This document shows positions 44,522 to 53,146 of a stretch of 64,000 nucleotides of DNA, piece by piece. Within the stretch, counting starts at the first letter, position 1; every line of letters starts with the position of its first letter. The DNA is from Myxococcales bacterium (lineage in GTDB: Bacteria; Myxococcota_A; Polyangia; Polyangiales; Ga0077539), in assembly GCA_016793325.1 (NCBI GenBank), contig JAEUKI010000052.1, positions 62,001 through 126,000 on the forward strand, given 5' to 3'. A model generated the notes under the pieces. That model saw only the letters and a list, made by a program, of their open reading frames with translations, was not told the origin of the DNA and made no database searches. The position numbers and the translations under genes are program-made.

Positions 44522-45943
44522 ATGATGAAACGTTGGCTCTTCGCGGATGTGCGATCGACCGTGGGCGCGCTCTCGACTGCTTCGTTGTTGCTCGTCGCGT
44601 GCGGCCCCGAGCGCGCGACGGGAGACGTCGTCACGATCGACGCTCGCAGCGACGGCGCGATGGACGCGACGGGCGATCTGTCCTCGCCTGACGCGAGCGG
44701 AGACGTCGGCCGCGAAGCCGCCGCGCCCTGTCCCGTCTCGGGCGTCGAAGTGTCGGGGACGATCCTCGCGCCGAACGGCGAAGACCCCATCGCGGGCGCC
44801 GTCGTCTACCTCGCGCGCACGCGGCCGACGCCGCAGGCCGCGGGCGTGGGCTGCGATCGCTGCGAATTGCCCCCCGATGTGCTCGCGTACTCCGTGAGCG
44901 ACGCGCAGGGGCGATGGGCCTTCGTGCGGGGCGTCAACGAGTCGGGCTCGTTCTTTCTCGTGGTGCAAAAGGGGCGGTTTCGTCGCGTCGTTCCGTTCGA
45001 CGTCACCGCGTGCGCGGCGCGAACGGTGCCGCCCGAGACGACGAAGCTCCCGGGCTCGCGGATGGAGGGTGAGATCCCGCGGATCCTCGTGGCCTCGGGC
45101 GCGACCGCGGATCAGATGGATCGTCCTGCGACGGGCGACTGGACCTACGACGACATCGCGCGCGTCCTTCGCCGCATCGGGATCACCGAGTTCGATCGCT
45201 CGGATCCCTGTCGTCGCGCGGGCAACACGACGGACATCACGCAGGTCGCAAACTGTCCGTTCGGCGGGATCCTCGCCAACGCCGCGACGCTCAACAACTA
45301 CAACGTCGTGGTCGCGGGCTGCGGCGCGCTCGGGTTCAACCACAGTTGGCAAGTGCTCGACCACGCGCCCAACCGCGTGATCCCGATGAACGTTCGCGAC
45401 TGGCTGCGGCGAGGCGGGCGCCTCTACACGTCGGACACCGCGTACGGACTGCTCGCGCGCTCGGTCCCCCAAGTCGCCACCTTCGCCGGCGGAACGACGC
45501 TCACGATGGGCCGCGACCCCGCGAACGTTGGCTTCGGCGCCAGCCCTCCGAACGGCAGGATGTACACGGGCAGCGTGCCTGATGTGCCGCTCCGAACCTG
45601 GCTGATGGATCGCGGCTCGCTCGGCGCAGGCGGAAGCATCAACCTCACGGGGTTCATCTCGCCGTGGGTCGCGATCGACACCGTTCCGATGACGACGCGC
45701 ACGGTCGTCGACGCCGAGGTCGAGTGGTTCTCGAGCGTCCCCAACATGCCGATGCCCGCGGGCCGTCGCCCGCTCACGATCAGCGCCGACGTCACCGAGG
45801 GCGGCGGCTGCGGTCGCATCGTGTTCTCGTCGTACGAAGTCGACAATCGCACCGCGTCGCCGACCGCCCCGCTCACGCCGCAAGAGCGCGTGCTCGAGTA
45901 CATGATCTTCGAGCTCGGCGGCTGCCTCCAGACACCCGGATGA
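44522..45943 (+). CDS. Lipoprotein with carboxypeptidase-regulatory-like domain
   Basis: The roughly 473-residue product starts MMKRW and has a late lipobox (SLLLVAC, Cys27), an Asp/Ser/Ala linker and a domain at about 70-160 resembling carboxypeptidase-regulatory or SdrD-B folds (GVEVSGTILAPNGEDPIAGAVV). The rest (about 175-474) is a larger domain with VVAGCGALGF and MNVRDWLRRGGRLYTSDTAY, which recalls ThuA/glutamine-amidotransferase-like or flavodoxin-like folds; this is tentative. GGAAGG at 44505-44510 is the ribosome binding site; GTG 44519 or ATG 44525 are other possible starts. Its stop overlaps the next gene (ATGA). Confidence 0.72.
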   Translation: MMKRWLFADVRSTVGALSTASLLLVACGPERATGDVVTIDARSDGAMDATGDLSSPDASGDVGREAAAPCPVSGVEVSGTILAPNGEDPIAGAVVYLARTRPTPQAAGVGCDRCELPPDVLAYSVSDAQGRWAFVRGVNESGSFFLVVQKGRFRRVVPFDVTACAARTVPPETTKLPGSRMEGEIPRILVASGATADQMDRPATGDWTYDDIARVLRRIGITEFDRSDPCRRAGNTTDITQVANCPFGGILANAATLNNYNVVVAGCGALGFNHSWQVLDHAPNRVIPMNVRDWLRRGGRLYTSDTAYGLLARSVPQVATFAGGTTLTMGRDPANVGFGASPPNGRMYTGSVPDVPLRTWLMDRGSLGAGGSINLTGFISPWVAIDTVPMTTRTVVDAEVEWFSSVPNMPMPAGRRPLTISADVTEGGGCGRIVFSSYEVDNRTASPTAPLTPQERVLEYMIFELGGCLQTPG

Positions 45944-46812
45944 CGCTCGTCGCGATCGCCGACGCCTTGCGCGCCCTCGCGATCGCGGGCCCCGCGACCC
46001 TCTCGCCCCTCGAACGTCGCGCTGCCCTGAGTTCGCTCTCGGAACAACCGCTTCCGCCGCGCGTGAAGTCCGCGCTCGAGACCTTCGTCGCCACGGGAGC
46101 CGCGAGCGCCCTCCTCGACCTCGTCGCCTGGGTCGAGTCCGTCGTCGCGGCTCGCGCACAGCTCGCGTCGACCGCTGCGCCGCTCGACGCGCTCGCGTCG
46201 ACTCCCGGCGCAACGCCCTCGGACGCGCTCGCGGATCGAACCCACGAATCCTGGCTCCACTTGATTGTGTGTGGCTCTCGCGACGAGGTCCACGCGGCGA
46301 GCGCGCTACTCGCCACTGCGGACCCGCGGTGGCTCGACGAGCGCTTGTCGCGGCTCGAGTCGGGGTCGCTCGACGATGCCCCTTGGCTCTCGTCGTTGTT
46401 CGTCGCGCTCTCGCCTGTCGACCCGTTGACGACGCGTCTCGTCGCGTGGCTCGAGCGGGAGCCGCGCGCGTCGTGGGCTCCGTCGCTCGTGGTCGCGCTC
46501 TCGCGATCGGATCAGGTGGACACAGATCGCTTCGAGCGCCTCGCGTCGGCCGCGACGACGGATCCCGGGGCGTGTTCGCTCGCGCTCGCGTCGCTGCTCG
46601 ATCGGGCCCCGGAGCGCGGCGTTCGACTGGCGTTTCGATGGTTGGCCGCCGGCGTCGCGATCGACCGCGCGAGCTACGGACGAGCGCTCGAGACCGCGCT
46701 GCGGCGGTACGTCCCCGAGGCGGCGGGGCTCGCGAGCGCGCGGCTCGGCGCAGGGCCCTATGCGTGGGAGGTCGACAAGCTCGAACAGATCGCGCGTCGT
46801 TACGGGCTGTAA
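45940..46812 (+). CDS. Uncharacterised helical (HEAT-like) protein
   Basis: The 290-residue product is Ala/Leu/Arg-rich with helical pairs such as WLSSLFVALSPVDPLTTRLVAWLE and SLALASLLDRAPERGVRLAF, compatible with HEAT-like repeats. No signal peptide or catalytic motif is evident. It begins with the ATG that overlaps the stop of the upstream lipoprotein (ATGA), repeating the arrangement of the preceding trio, in which a lipoprotein gene is coupled to cytoplasmic-looking partners. Function is unknown. Confidence 0.65.
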   Translation: MTLVAIADALRALAIAGPATLSPLERRAALSSLSEQPLPPRVKSALETFVATGAASALLDLVAWVESVVAARAQLASTAAPLDALASTPGATPSDALADRTHESWLHLIVCGSRDEVHAASALLATADPRWLDERLSRLESGSLDDAPWLSSLFVALSPVDPLTTRLVAWLEREPRASWAPSLVVALSRSDQVDTDRFERLASAATTDPGACSLALASLLDRAPERGVRLAFRWLAAGVAIDRASYGRALETALRRYVPEAAGLASARLGAGPYAWEVDKLEQIARRYGL

Positions 46813-46851
46813 GGGTTTCTTGTCGGCGCGGGTTCTGCGATCCTATCGACG

Positions 46852-47481
46852 ATGTCGAATCGGGAGTCGAAGAAGACACGCGTGGGGTACGGGCTCCCGC
46901 ACGAGGGCTTGCAGAACGTCGCCGATGGAATCGCGAGCGAGGCTCCACCCGCGCCGCCGAGGGTGGACGCGCCGCTTCCGAGCGCGCTGCAGAGCCCTGC
47001 GTTGGGCGTCGCCGCGCCAGCGATTCGCCCCGAAGCGCCGGGGCAGGGTGTGACCGCGAAGGGGGCCCCGCCGATCGAGGTCGAGTACATCCGCGAGACG
47101 GACACATCGGTCTCGCCGACCGCGGCGGTGGTCCTCGAGATCTGGACGCGCAACCGCATCTACCACGTGGACGCGAACCTCGCGTGCGTGTCCGTCGTCA
47201 ACCGATCGACAGGAGCTCCCGAGGAGCACCACACGCTCAAGGGGACGCGATTGACGGGCGGGCAGCGACGCAGTCGATCGACGATGGCGATCGAAATCGT
47301 GGTGCCGTTTCCGGTTCCAGGGACGGAGGCGGTGTTCAAGCACCCGGGCAAGCGCGGCGCGCAGTACGGGCAGACCTCGACGGTCGAGCGCGTGATCCTG
47401 CGCGTGCGAAAGATCGTCGTCGGCGCCGCGGGAGCCGAGCCCGCGTGGGACGAGATCACGGGGCGGTTTCAGATTCGGTGA
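46852..47481 (+). CDS. Uncharacterised protein with beta-rich C-domain
   Basis: The 209-residue product has a basic start (SNRESKKTRVGYG), a Pro/Ala-rich middle (about 28-70) and a compact C-terminal domain of about 135 residues (VVLEIWTRNRIYHVDANLACVSVVNRSTG and IEIVVPFPVPGTEAVF, each shown only in part of the domain). No signal peptide or known family is seen. A similar pattern of polar N-terminus plus small beta domain is common among uncharacterised myxobacterial proteins. It stands alone, 39 bp after the preceding gene. Confidence 0.65.
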   Translation: MSNRESKKTRVGYGLPHEGLQNVADGIASEAPPAPPRVDAPLPSALQSPALGVAAPAIRPEAPGQGVTAKGAPPIEVEYIRETDTSVSPTAAVVLEIWTRNRIYHVDANLACVSVVNRSTGAPEEHHTLKGTRLTGGQRRSRSTMAIEIVVPFPVPGTEAVFKHPGKRGAQYGQTSTVERVILRVRKIVVGAAGAEPAWDEITGRFQIR

Positions 47482-47859
47482 GTGGGGGCGGCTGCGAGCG
47501 AGGACGCCGCCGCGCGTTCGCGCTGACTCTGCGTGAAAAATCGCAGCACGAAACGCGATGGTATCGGGCTGAGCGCTGTGGTTCGGGCGTTGGTGCGCGT
47601 GGGGTTTCGGTGAGACCTGCGGACCTCACCCCCGCTGCCGCGCGCCCCTCTCCCGCGGAGCCGCGGGCGAGGGGCTGTTGGGATCGAAGCGTCGTCGCGG
47701 AGGACAACGGCGGTCCGCGAGGCAACGCCCCACCAACGCGAGCGCACGAGCGTCGCGCAACGAACCTAGGCTATCGTCTCTTTTCAGCGGGGGCCCACCG
47801 CTCCGCGGAATCTCGTCGTCGCAACACTTGGTGTGCTCACCATGTCCGTCGAATTCTTC
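47482..47859. other. Gene-free region with palindromic element
   Basis: About 378 bp have no convincing gene in any frame. The region contains two adjacent inverted repeats (47609-47630 and 47645-47674) of the palindromic intergenic type. The last 100 bases may include the promoter of the downstream lipoprotein gene. Confidence 0.55.
47609..47674. repeat. REP-like pair of inverted repeats
   Basis: Two stem-loops lie side by side. The first is GGTGAG-N10-CTCACC (47609-47630). The second has 14-nt arms, CCCCTCTCCCGCGG (47645-47658) and CCGCGGGCGAGGGG (47661-47674), separated by AG, with 13 of 14 pairs matching. The CCTCACCCC...CCCCTCTCCC wording resembles short palindromic elements scattered between genes in many Proteobacteria. 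No poly-T follows, so it is more likely a REP-like element than an intrinsic terminator. Confidence 0.6.
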
Positions 47860-48366
47860 ATGTCGAAGCTTGCTCTGTTGAGCGCGTGCGCGGTCTTGCT
47901 CGCGGCTGGCTGCTCCCCTGTGTGCTCTGCGCCGGTTCACGTCGACCTCATCTTGGCCGGACAGCGCGACGTCGTTCGATGCCCCGATCAGTCCTTTCGA
48001 GACACGCCCGAACGGATCGAGGCCGCACATCGGTGCCTTCGTGACGCCGTGGCTGCGCGGAGGCCGTTCGTGGGCCGAATCAACGTCGGAGGTCCTTCGC
48101 GTGGCGAGGGGCCGCTGCACGCCGTGGGTCGTGTCCGCGATCGCGAAATCGAGGTGTTCGTCCTCGCGGACGTAAACGCTGGCAACCCTGGAGCGCGCGT
48201 CGTCGGGTGGCGTTGCGACGGATTCAGCGGGCTCAGCTGTGTCCCGTCCACGGCGGGAACGCTGTGCAGCTCTGCGTGCACTGCGCTCGTGCCCGAGGCT
48301 CCGTCGCCTCCGTTTGCGAGCGCGCCGAACAACCCTGGGGAGCTGTGGTGCGGGCCCGCGTTCTAG
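47860..48366 (+). CDS. Small Cys-containing lipoprotein
   Basis: The roughly 168-residue product begins MSKLALL with lipobox LLAAGC and an immediate second Cys pair (CSPVCSAPV). The mature part has scattered Cys (VVRCPDQ, HRCLRD, WRCDGFSGLSC, LCSSAC), probably disulfide-bonded. No family is recognised. In-frame starts at 47833 (GTG) and 47842 (ATG) would lengthen the signal region; the ATG at 47860 gives the most regular signal peptide. It is the first of a run of small lipoprotein genes in a comparatively less GC-rich stretch. Confidence 0.65.
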   Translation: MSKLALLSACAVLLAAGCSPVCSAPVHVDLILAGQRDVVRCPDQSFRDTPERIEAAHRCLRDAVAARRPFVGRINVGGPSRGEGPLHAVGRVRDREIEVFVLADVNAGNPGARVVGWRCDGFSGLSCVPSTAGTLCSSACTALVPEAPSPPFASAPNNPGELWCGPAF

Positions 48367-48467
48367 CGATCGGCGTGGTCGCGTGGCCATTGGCCGTGAG
48401 TCGCCTGCGACGGCGCGGTGCAGACCGCGCACCGGTCGCCCCGGCGTTTTTGATGCAGGAGACTGAC

Positions 48468-49346
48468 ATGCGCCTCTGGTCTCCGATCGTGCGACTCCTC
48501 TCGCTTGGCGCTGCTGTGCTCCATGCTGCCTGCGGAGCTGTTGTTCGTCCAGACGATGCAAACATGATCGAAGACGTGTCGTTGGCGGACTCGACCGATG
48601 GTGCGTCTCTCGATGATGCGACATCGGATCCGCCCCTCGATACGCCAGATGCTGTCTGGACGCGCAACGAATCACGAGTCGTTTGCACCTTCGAAGAGGG
48701 GCTCGATCAGGATGTATCAGCTCGTTTGCTCCAGGACGTGCGCGTCCCATCGACGGTGGACTCGAGAGATGGGCAATGCCGGACCTACAACATACTGGAG
48801 CTTCCCGAGACCCGCGCCGGGACTCTCACCGTCCGCATCGGAAGTGCGGCGCATTCGATTCTTCCGGATGCTTCGCGGGAACGCTTTCTGTATCAGGGAT
48901 CTTTCCGCTCAGCCGCGACTGCCGGCACGCGCGTTCAAGTCGACGCGCAAGGTAGCGCTAGCTTTCCTCCATTTTCTCTCTTCGAATCGATTCCTCGCTC
49001 GGTTGAAATCACGGAGCCCATCGCTCGATCCGAGCTTGTTTGGAACCCCCGTACGCCGATTGCTATTCGCTGGCGCCGCGATGGTTCAACGGACTCGGTG
49101 CAGATCATTCTGCTTGGTCGCGTCTCGCCGACGGAATCATCGTTCGCGACGGTTTGCACTGTGCCCATTTCGGACTCGGAATTCGTCATCTCGCCGTCGA
49201 TGCTTCAGCGGTACGATGCGCTACCTCAGGCTCGCCGAGTCGACGTGTACCGAATTCGAGCAGCGCGCGGGGTGTTTGGAAACGCGCCGGTGGCCTTGGA
49301 GATTCGAAACGAAACTCAAGGAAGAAACTGGATCACCTTCCGCTAG
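48468..49346 (+). CDS. Lipoprotein of unknown function, atypical composition
   Basis: The 292-residue product starts MRLWSP with lipobox LHAAC (Cys22) and a short Asp/Ser/Thr linker; the remaining 230 residues form a beta-rich domain without a known match (VVCTFEEGLDQDVSARLLQ, then VDVYRIRAARGVFG). The ATG at 48468 is fixed by AGGAG six bases upstream. Codons are visibly less GC-biased than in surrounding genes (many A/T third positions, for example in the aacatgatcgaagac stretch), which suggests recent acquisition or relaxed selection. Confidence 0.7.
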   Translation: MRLWSPIVRLLSLGAAVLHAACGAVVRPDDANMIEDVSLADSTDGASLDDATSDPPLDTPDAVWTRNESRVVCTFEEGLDQDVSARLLQDVRVPSTVDSRDGQCRTYNILELPETRAGTLTVRIGSAAHSILPDASRERFLYQGSFRSAATAGTRVQVDAQGSASFPPFSLFESIPRSVEITEPIARSELVWNPRTPIAIRWRRDGSTDSVQIILLGRVSPTESSFATVCTVPISDSEFVISPSMLQRYDALPQARRVDVYRIRAARGVFGNAPVALEIRNETQGRNWITFR

Positions 49347-49359
49347 CTCCATCACGTCC

Positions 49360-49572
49360 ATGCCCTACGCCAAGCTGCCCCTCGCTCTGTCGCTTCTCTT
49401 CGTGGCGTGTGGCCCGCGTACGTACGACGGCGACTGCATTCAGCTCGACGCCGTCGGCGTGTCGTTCGACGTTGGACCCAACGATGACGCTCATGATCGC
49501 GCGCCATCGGGCTTCCGCGTCGCTGTTTTCGCCACCGCGAGCCCGCCCGACGCGTCGTCGCAGTTCGCGTAG
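49360..49572 (+). CDS. Short lipoprotein, possibly truncated
   Basis: The 70-residue product has a clean lipoprotein signal (LSLLFVAC, Cys17) followed by GPRTYDGDCIQLD and only about 45 further residues before the stop. It could be a genuine small lipoprotein or the 5' end of a gene broken by a stop, because the following 400 bp contain coding-like fragments in shifting frames. It lies 13 bp after the preceding lipoprotein gene and is probably co-transcribed. Confidence 0.5.
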   Translation: MPYAKLPLALSLLFVACGPRTYDGDCIQLDAVGVSFDVGPNDDAHDRAPSGFRVAVFATASPPDASSQFA

Positions 49573-49628
49573 GGGGCCTCGACTTGCATGCAACCTGGGT
49601 TTAGGCAGGGCGCGAGCCTCGAGCGCCG

Positions 49629-49980
49629 TTGCTCCGGCGCACTCTTGCCCTCTGTCTCAGCGCCATCGCTGCGTCGTGCCTCCGCGGCGGCGCCCTACAC
49701 GCGGGTCGCATGCAAGTCGATGCATTCGCTCGCGTTCGCGGGTGGGTACTTTCGATCGCGTGAGAGCCGCGTTGCGCTGCGAGCCCGAAGCATCGGCACG
49801 CTCATGTTCGAGTGTCGATTCGCAGTTCGCGCGGGCCGCGCAGAGATCGGCAGCGCCGTCATGCGCAGGCTCGACGCGGTCTCCCGTACCGTGCGGTTGA
49901 CGATCACTCGGCGGCGATCGACGACGCGCTTGTTCTCGACGCGGCGATCGTGTTCGACACCATCCGCGCTTCGCTCACTC
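49629..49980 (+). pseudogene. Possible frameshifted lipoprotein remnant
   Basis: A TTG-initiated frame at 49629 reads LLRRTLALCLSAIAASC, a convincing lipoprotein signal with Cys17, but it stops at 49763. Coding-like sequence then seems to continue in other frames (an AEIGSAVMRRLDAVSRTVRLTI stretch, then SAAIDDALVLDAAIVFDT) up to the convergent SDR gene. I infer a decayed lipoprotein gene with two or more frameshifts. A sequencing error or chance open frames in GC-rich DNA are alternatives. Confidence 0.25.
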
Positions 49981-49989
49981 CCGCCGCGC

Positions 49990-50790
49990 TCAATCCCTCC
50001 GCGCCCACTGAACCACGCGATCCATCACGCCCGGCGCCGCGCGCGCGACGCGCCAGAGCGCTTTGCTCCCGAGGTCGATCAGCGTGATCCACTCGCGGCT
50101 CGTCATGTCGTCGATCGCCGCGGTCACGATTTCGTCCGCGGAGTACAGCTTCGAGAGCTTGTAGATCGGCGGCTTCTTCGGGAGCTTCTGCACCATCGGC
50201 GTGTCACCCGGCGGAGGGCACAGCACCTTCACGTCGACGGGCTCTTCGCCGAGCTCGTCTCGCAGCGACTGCGCGAAGCCCACGACGGCGTGCTTGCTCG
50301 CGCAGTACCCCGCTAGCTCGGGAAATCCCCTCAGCCCCGCCACGCTCGCCACGAGAAGCAGCGTCGCGCGCGCGTCCGGCGAGCCCGTCTCGCGCAAGAA
50401 CGGGAGCGTCGCGATCGAGACGTGAATCGACCCGAGCGCGTTCACCTCGAGCATCGCGCGGTAGTCCGCGGGCGAGACCGCTTGCGCAGGCCCCACACGC
50501 AAGATCCCTGCGCAGTGGATCACGTGCGCGATGCGCCCCACCGTCGCTCGTGTGCGCGCGGCGGCTTCGTGAACCGCGTCCGCGTCGGACACGTCGACCA
50601 CCTCGCGGTGCGCTTGCGGACAACCCGCGACCGCGCACGTCGCGTCGAGTCCGTTGACGTCACGATCCCACAGCGCGACGCGCTCGCCTCGGCGAACGAG
50701 CTGCCGCACGAACTCCCGGCCGAAGCCGCTCGCCGCGCCCGTCACGAGATACGCGCCCGCCGCGAGCGCCCGCTTCGATCCAAAGGCCAT
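49990..50790 (-). CDS. Short-chain dehydrogenase/reductase (classical SDR)
   Basis: The 266-residue product has the cofactor motif VTGAASGFG, the HCAG element (NNAG equivalent) and an active site with Ser in LLLVASVAG and YCASK (Tyr and Lys conserved). VLCPPPGDTPM is the post-catalytic segment. It should be an NAD(P)-dependent oxidoreductase on an unknown alcohol or ketone. The ATG at 50790 is immediately before the Rossmann fold. A minus-strand TATTTA (50799-50804) lies 8 nt upstream, suggesting a leaderless start. Confidence 0.9.
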   Translation of the reverse strand: MAFGSKRALAAGAYLVTGAASGFGREFVRQLVRRGERVALWDRDVNGLDATCAVAGCPQAHREVVDVSDADAVHEAAARTRATVGRIAHVIHCAGILRVGPAQAVSPADYRAMLEVNALGSIHVSIATLPFLRETGSPDARATLLLVASVAGLRGFPELAGYCASKHAVVGFAQSLRDELGEEPVDVKVLCPPPGDTPMVQKLPKKPPIYKLSKLYSADEIVTAAIDDMTSREWITLIDLGSKALWRVARAAPGVMDRVVQWARRD

Positions 50791-50798
50791 CGAACGGT

Positions 50799-50804
50799 TA
50801 AATA
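50799..50804 (-). promoter_or_regulatory. Putative -10 element of SDR gene
   Basis: On the minus strand TATTTA ends 8 nt before the ATG at 50790 and stands out in GC-rich surroundings. No Shine-Dalgarno is present. It fits the leaderless pattern. Confidence 0.35.
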
Positions 50805-50897
50805 GCGCACGCCAACGGTTCGCGACGAGTTTTCGTGCGGATCGCGAGGCGCTTCTGCGGCTCAATTCGAGAGCTTTTCCGTGGTAGAGCGACGGGG

Positions 50898-51749
50898 ATG
50901 AAGCTCTCGCTTGGATCGATCTTGGTCGCCGCTGCGCTCTCGAGCGCGCCCGCTGTCGCGCACGCGTACAGCGAAGGAATCACCGGCCGCGCGGCCTCTG
51001 GGTGCTTGGGGATCATTCCCACGTGTCACAACGACACGATGGGCCGTCGCGACGGAGCGATGGTCACGATCGACGGCCCCATGACCGTCGAAGCGGGCTC
51101 GCGCACCACGTACACCGTTCGTGTATCGCGCACGGACATGGGCACGCTCGCGGGCGCCGGGCTCAACGTGATCGCCTCGGGCGGAGCGCTGCGAACGAGC
51201 GCGCCTGCGACGCGCATTGCCGGCTGCGAGCTCACGCACAGCGCGCTCATCGCCCCCGCGATGGCAGGCGCGACCGAAGTGCGCATTCCGTTCGACTTCA
51301 TCGCGCCGGCGAGCTCGACGACGGTCACGCTCCAAGCCGCAGCCAACGGCGTCGACGGCAACGGAACGATCCCCCGCATGCCCGGACAAACCGGCGATCA
51401 GTGGGGCACGGCGTCGTTCTCCGTGATGGTCACGGGCGTGGCCGACGGTGGTGTTGGCGGCGTGTGCCCCGAGCCCGTCGATGTCGTCGCCAACGACGCT
51501 GCGGATGCGTCCGATGCCCCGACGGACTCCGCGACGCCTCCGCCGGACGCGAACGAGACCGACGCCCGAGACGCTTCGGTGTCCGACGTCGGCAGCGAGA
51601 GCGGTCCTCCGCGCGTGGGCTGCGCGTGCCGCGCGAACGTCGGAGCGAATCGCGCTCGATCGAGCCTCGCCATCGCGCTCGCGTCGCTCGCGGTCGCGAC
51701 GGTGATCGCTCGTCGCCGTCGCGCGTCCCGCGTGGATCTTCGCGGTTGA
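50898..51749 (+). CDS. Surface protein with MYXO-CTERM-like tail
   Basis: The 283-residue product has a Sec signal peptide (cleaved near AHAYS). A beta-sandwich domain (about 25-190) has a CHND site and an NGVDGNGT segment, resembling choice-of-anchor/Reeler-like domains of myxobacteria. An Asp/Ala/Pro linker follows. The C-terminus has VGCACRA, a hydrophobic helix (LAIALASLAVATVIA) and RRRR, the MYXO-CTERM layout processed by a myxosortase-type system. It should end up on the cell surface. The stop overlaps a TTG start of the next gene. Confidence 0.82.
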   Translation: MKLSLGSILVAAALSSAPAVAHAYSEGITGRAASGCLGIIPTCHNDTMGRRDGAMVTIDGPMTVEAGSRTTYTVRVSRTDMGTLAGAGLNVIASGGALRTSAPATRIAGCELTHSALIAPAMAGATEVRIPFDFIAPASSTTVTLQAAANGVDGNGTIPRMPGQTGDQWGTASFSVMVTGVADGGVGGVCPEPVDVVANDAADASDAPTDSATPPPDANETDARDASVSDVGSESGPPRVGCACRANVGANRARSSLAIALASLAVATVIARRRRASRVDLRG

Positions 51750-53146
51750 ACGCGAGCTCGAGCCCGCACGAAGACGCGATCGACACACGTGTGTTGCGCT
51801 CGTGCGCGCTCGCCGCGTCGCTCACGCTGCTCGTCGCGGGCTCGCTCGCCGCGTCGCACGTCGAAGACTGGGACGGTGTCGGCTTCGCGCTCGCTTCGCA
51901 GGGCGTCGACCTCGCGCGCTTTCGTCCTCACCCGCCCGGCTACCCCACGTACGCGCTCGTCGCGCGGTCGCTCGGCGCGCTCGGAGCCTCGCTCGACGCT
52001 GTCACGCGCGCGCTCGCGATGGTGAGCGCGCTCGGGCTCGCGGCGTTCTCCGCGGGCGTGTGCGCGATGCTCGCGGCAGACCGCACGTCGCCGTGGTGGC
52101 GCCGATCGCTCGTCGCCGTCCTCGCAGCGCTCGCCCTTCCAGGAACGCTCCGCCTCGCCACCTCCGTCGCTCCCACGTCGCTCGCGCTGGGACTGTGGGC
52201 GCTCGCGCTCGGGACCGCGCGCGTCCGCCCCGACCGCTGGTGGCTCGCGAGCCTCTTGCTCGGCGCGTCCCTCGCGTCCCGCCCCACGGATCTCGTCGCG
52301 ATCGCAGGGGCCACGCTCGCGCTTTGGCCCGCCCGCGCGCCGCTCGCGAAGACCGTCGCGCTCGCGTGCACGGTGGGCGCTCTCGCGCACGGGCCATTGA
52401 TTTTGAGTGTCGGTATTCGAGCGTTCGCGACCCTCGTGCAGACGCACGGGGCAGGGCACTTCGATCGCGTTCACGCGAGCCACGACGGGTCGCTCGTCGA
52501 GCGGCTCGCCACGGTCAGCGGGTACCTCACCGAGCGCACGAGCGCTCCCTCGATCGCGATCGCGATCGTCTCGGGGGTGATCGCGCTCGCGCTCGTCGTG
52601 CGAGCGTCGTCGCAGCGCGCGCGCGTGCGCGTGTTCGTGGGGGTGTTCATTTGCGCCGCATGGTGGTGCGTGGCGCAACCCGCGCGCGTCGAGCGGCACC
52701 TCGCGTGGCTCGGGGCCCTCGGCGCGATCGGACTCGCGCGCGTGCTCTTGGTGGACCCGTCGCGCGCGCTGCGGACGATCGCGCTCGTGGTCGCGCTCGT
52801 CACGACGACGATCGGCGTTCGCACGGCGCTCGATCGACAGCGCGTCGCGCCGGCGCCGGTGCAAATCGGCGCGTTCGTTCGCGGGAGGGGCGGTCCGCTG
52901 TTCGGCGCTCGTCACGCGCGCGCCGCCGAGATCGCGGGCGTCGAGGTGTTCGTCGCGCGCTACGAGGGCGAGGTGTGGAGCACGCTCACGCGCATGCAAC
53001 GCCTGCCCTCGCTCGTGTGGGTCACCGACGAAGTCGCCCCGTGGCCCGAGGGAGCGCGAGAGATACACACGTTTTGTGGCCCGCGATCGTCGCGCGGCGA
53101 GCCCGCGTGCGTGCGCGTTCGCGCCCTCTATCCCCGCGCTCAGTGA
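51746..53146 (+). CDS. GT-C-like polytopic membrane protein
   Basis: The 466-residue product has about nine or ten hydrophobic helices and an early acidic loop, SHVEDWDGVGFALA, followed by RPHPPGYPTY. This matches the first-loop acid motif and H-x-PGYP element of GT-C/PMT-like glycosyltransferases and DUF2723-type proteins. It probably uses a lipid-linked sugar to modify proteins or glycans outside the inner membrane. TTG 51746 is proposed because it overlaps the upstream stop (TTGA); GTG 51791 is an alternative. It ends seven bases inside the convergent L,D-transpeptidase gene. Confidence 0.72.
   Translation: MNASSSPHEDAIDTRVLRSCALAASLTLLVAGSLAASHVEDWDGVGFALASQGVDLARFRPHPPGYPTYALVARSLGALGASLDAVTRALAMVSALGLAAFSAGVCAMLAADRTSPWWRRSLVAVLAALALPGTLRLATSVAPTSLALGLWALALGTARVRPDRWWLASLLLGASLASRPTDLVAIAGATLALWPARAPLAKTVALACTVGALAHGPLILSVGIRAFATLVQTHGAGHFDRVHASHDGSLVERLATVSGYLTERTSAPSIAIAIVSGVIALALVVRASSQRARVRVFVGVFICAAWWCVAQPARVERHLAWLGALGAIGLARVLLVDPSRALRTIALVVALVTTTIGVRTALDRQRVAPAPVQIGAFVRGRGGPLFGARHARAAEIAGVEVFVARYEGEVWSTLTRMQRLPSLVWVTDEVAPWPEGAREIHTFCGPRSSRGEPACVRVRALYPRAQ

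Noticed and set aside
49812..50087. 91-codon plus-strand frame before the SDR gene
   Set aside because: Its 3' half is antisense to the SDR gene and it has no signal or start of its own; it is treated only as a possible fragment of the remnant at 49629.
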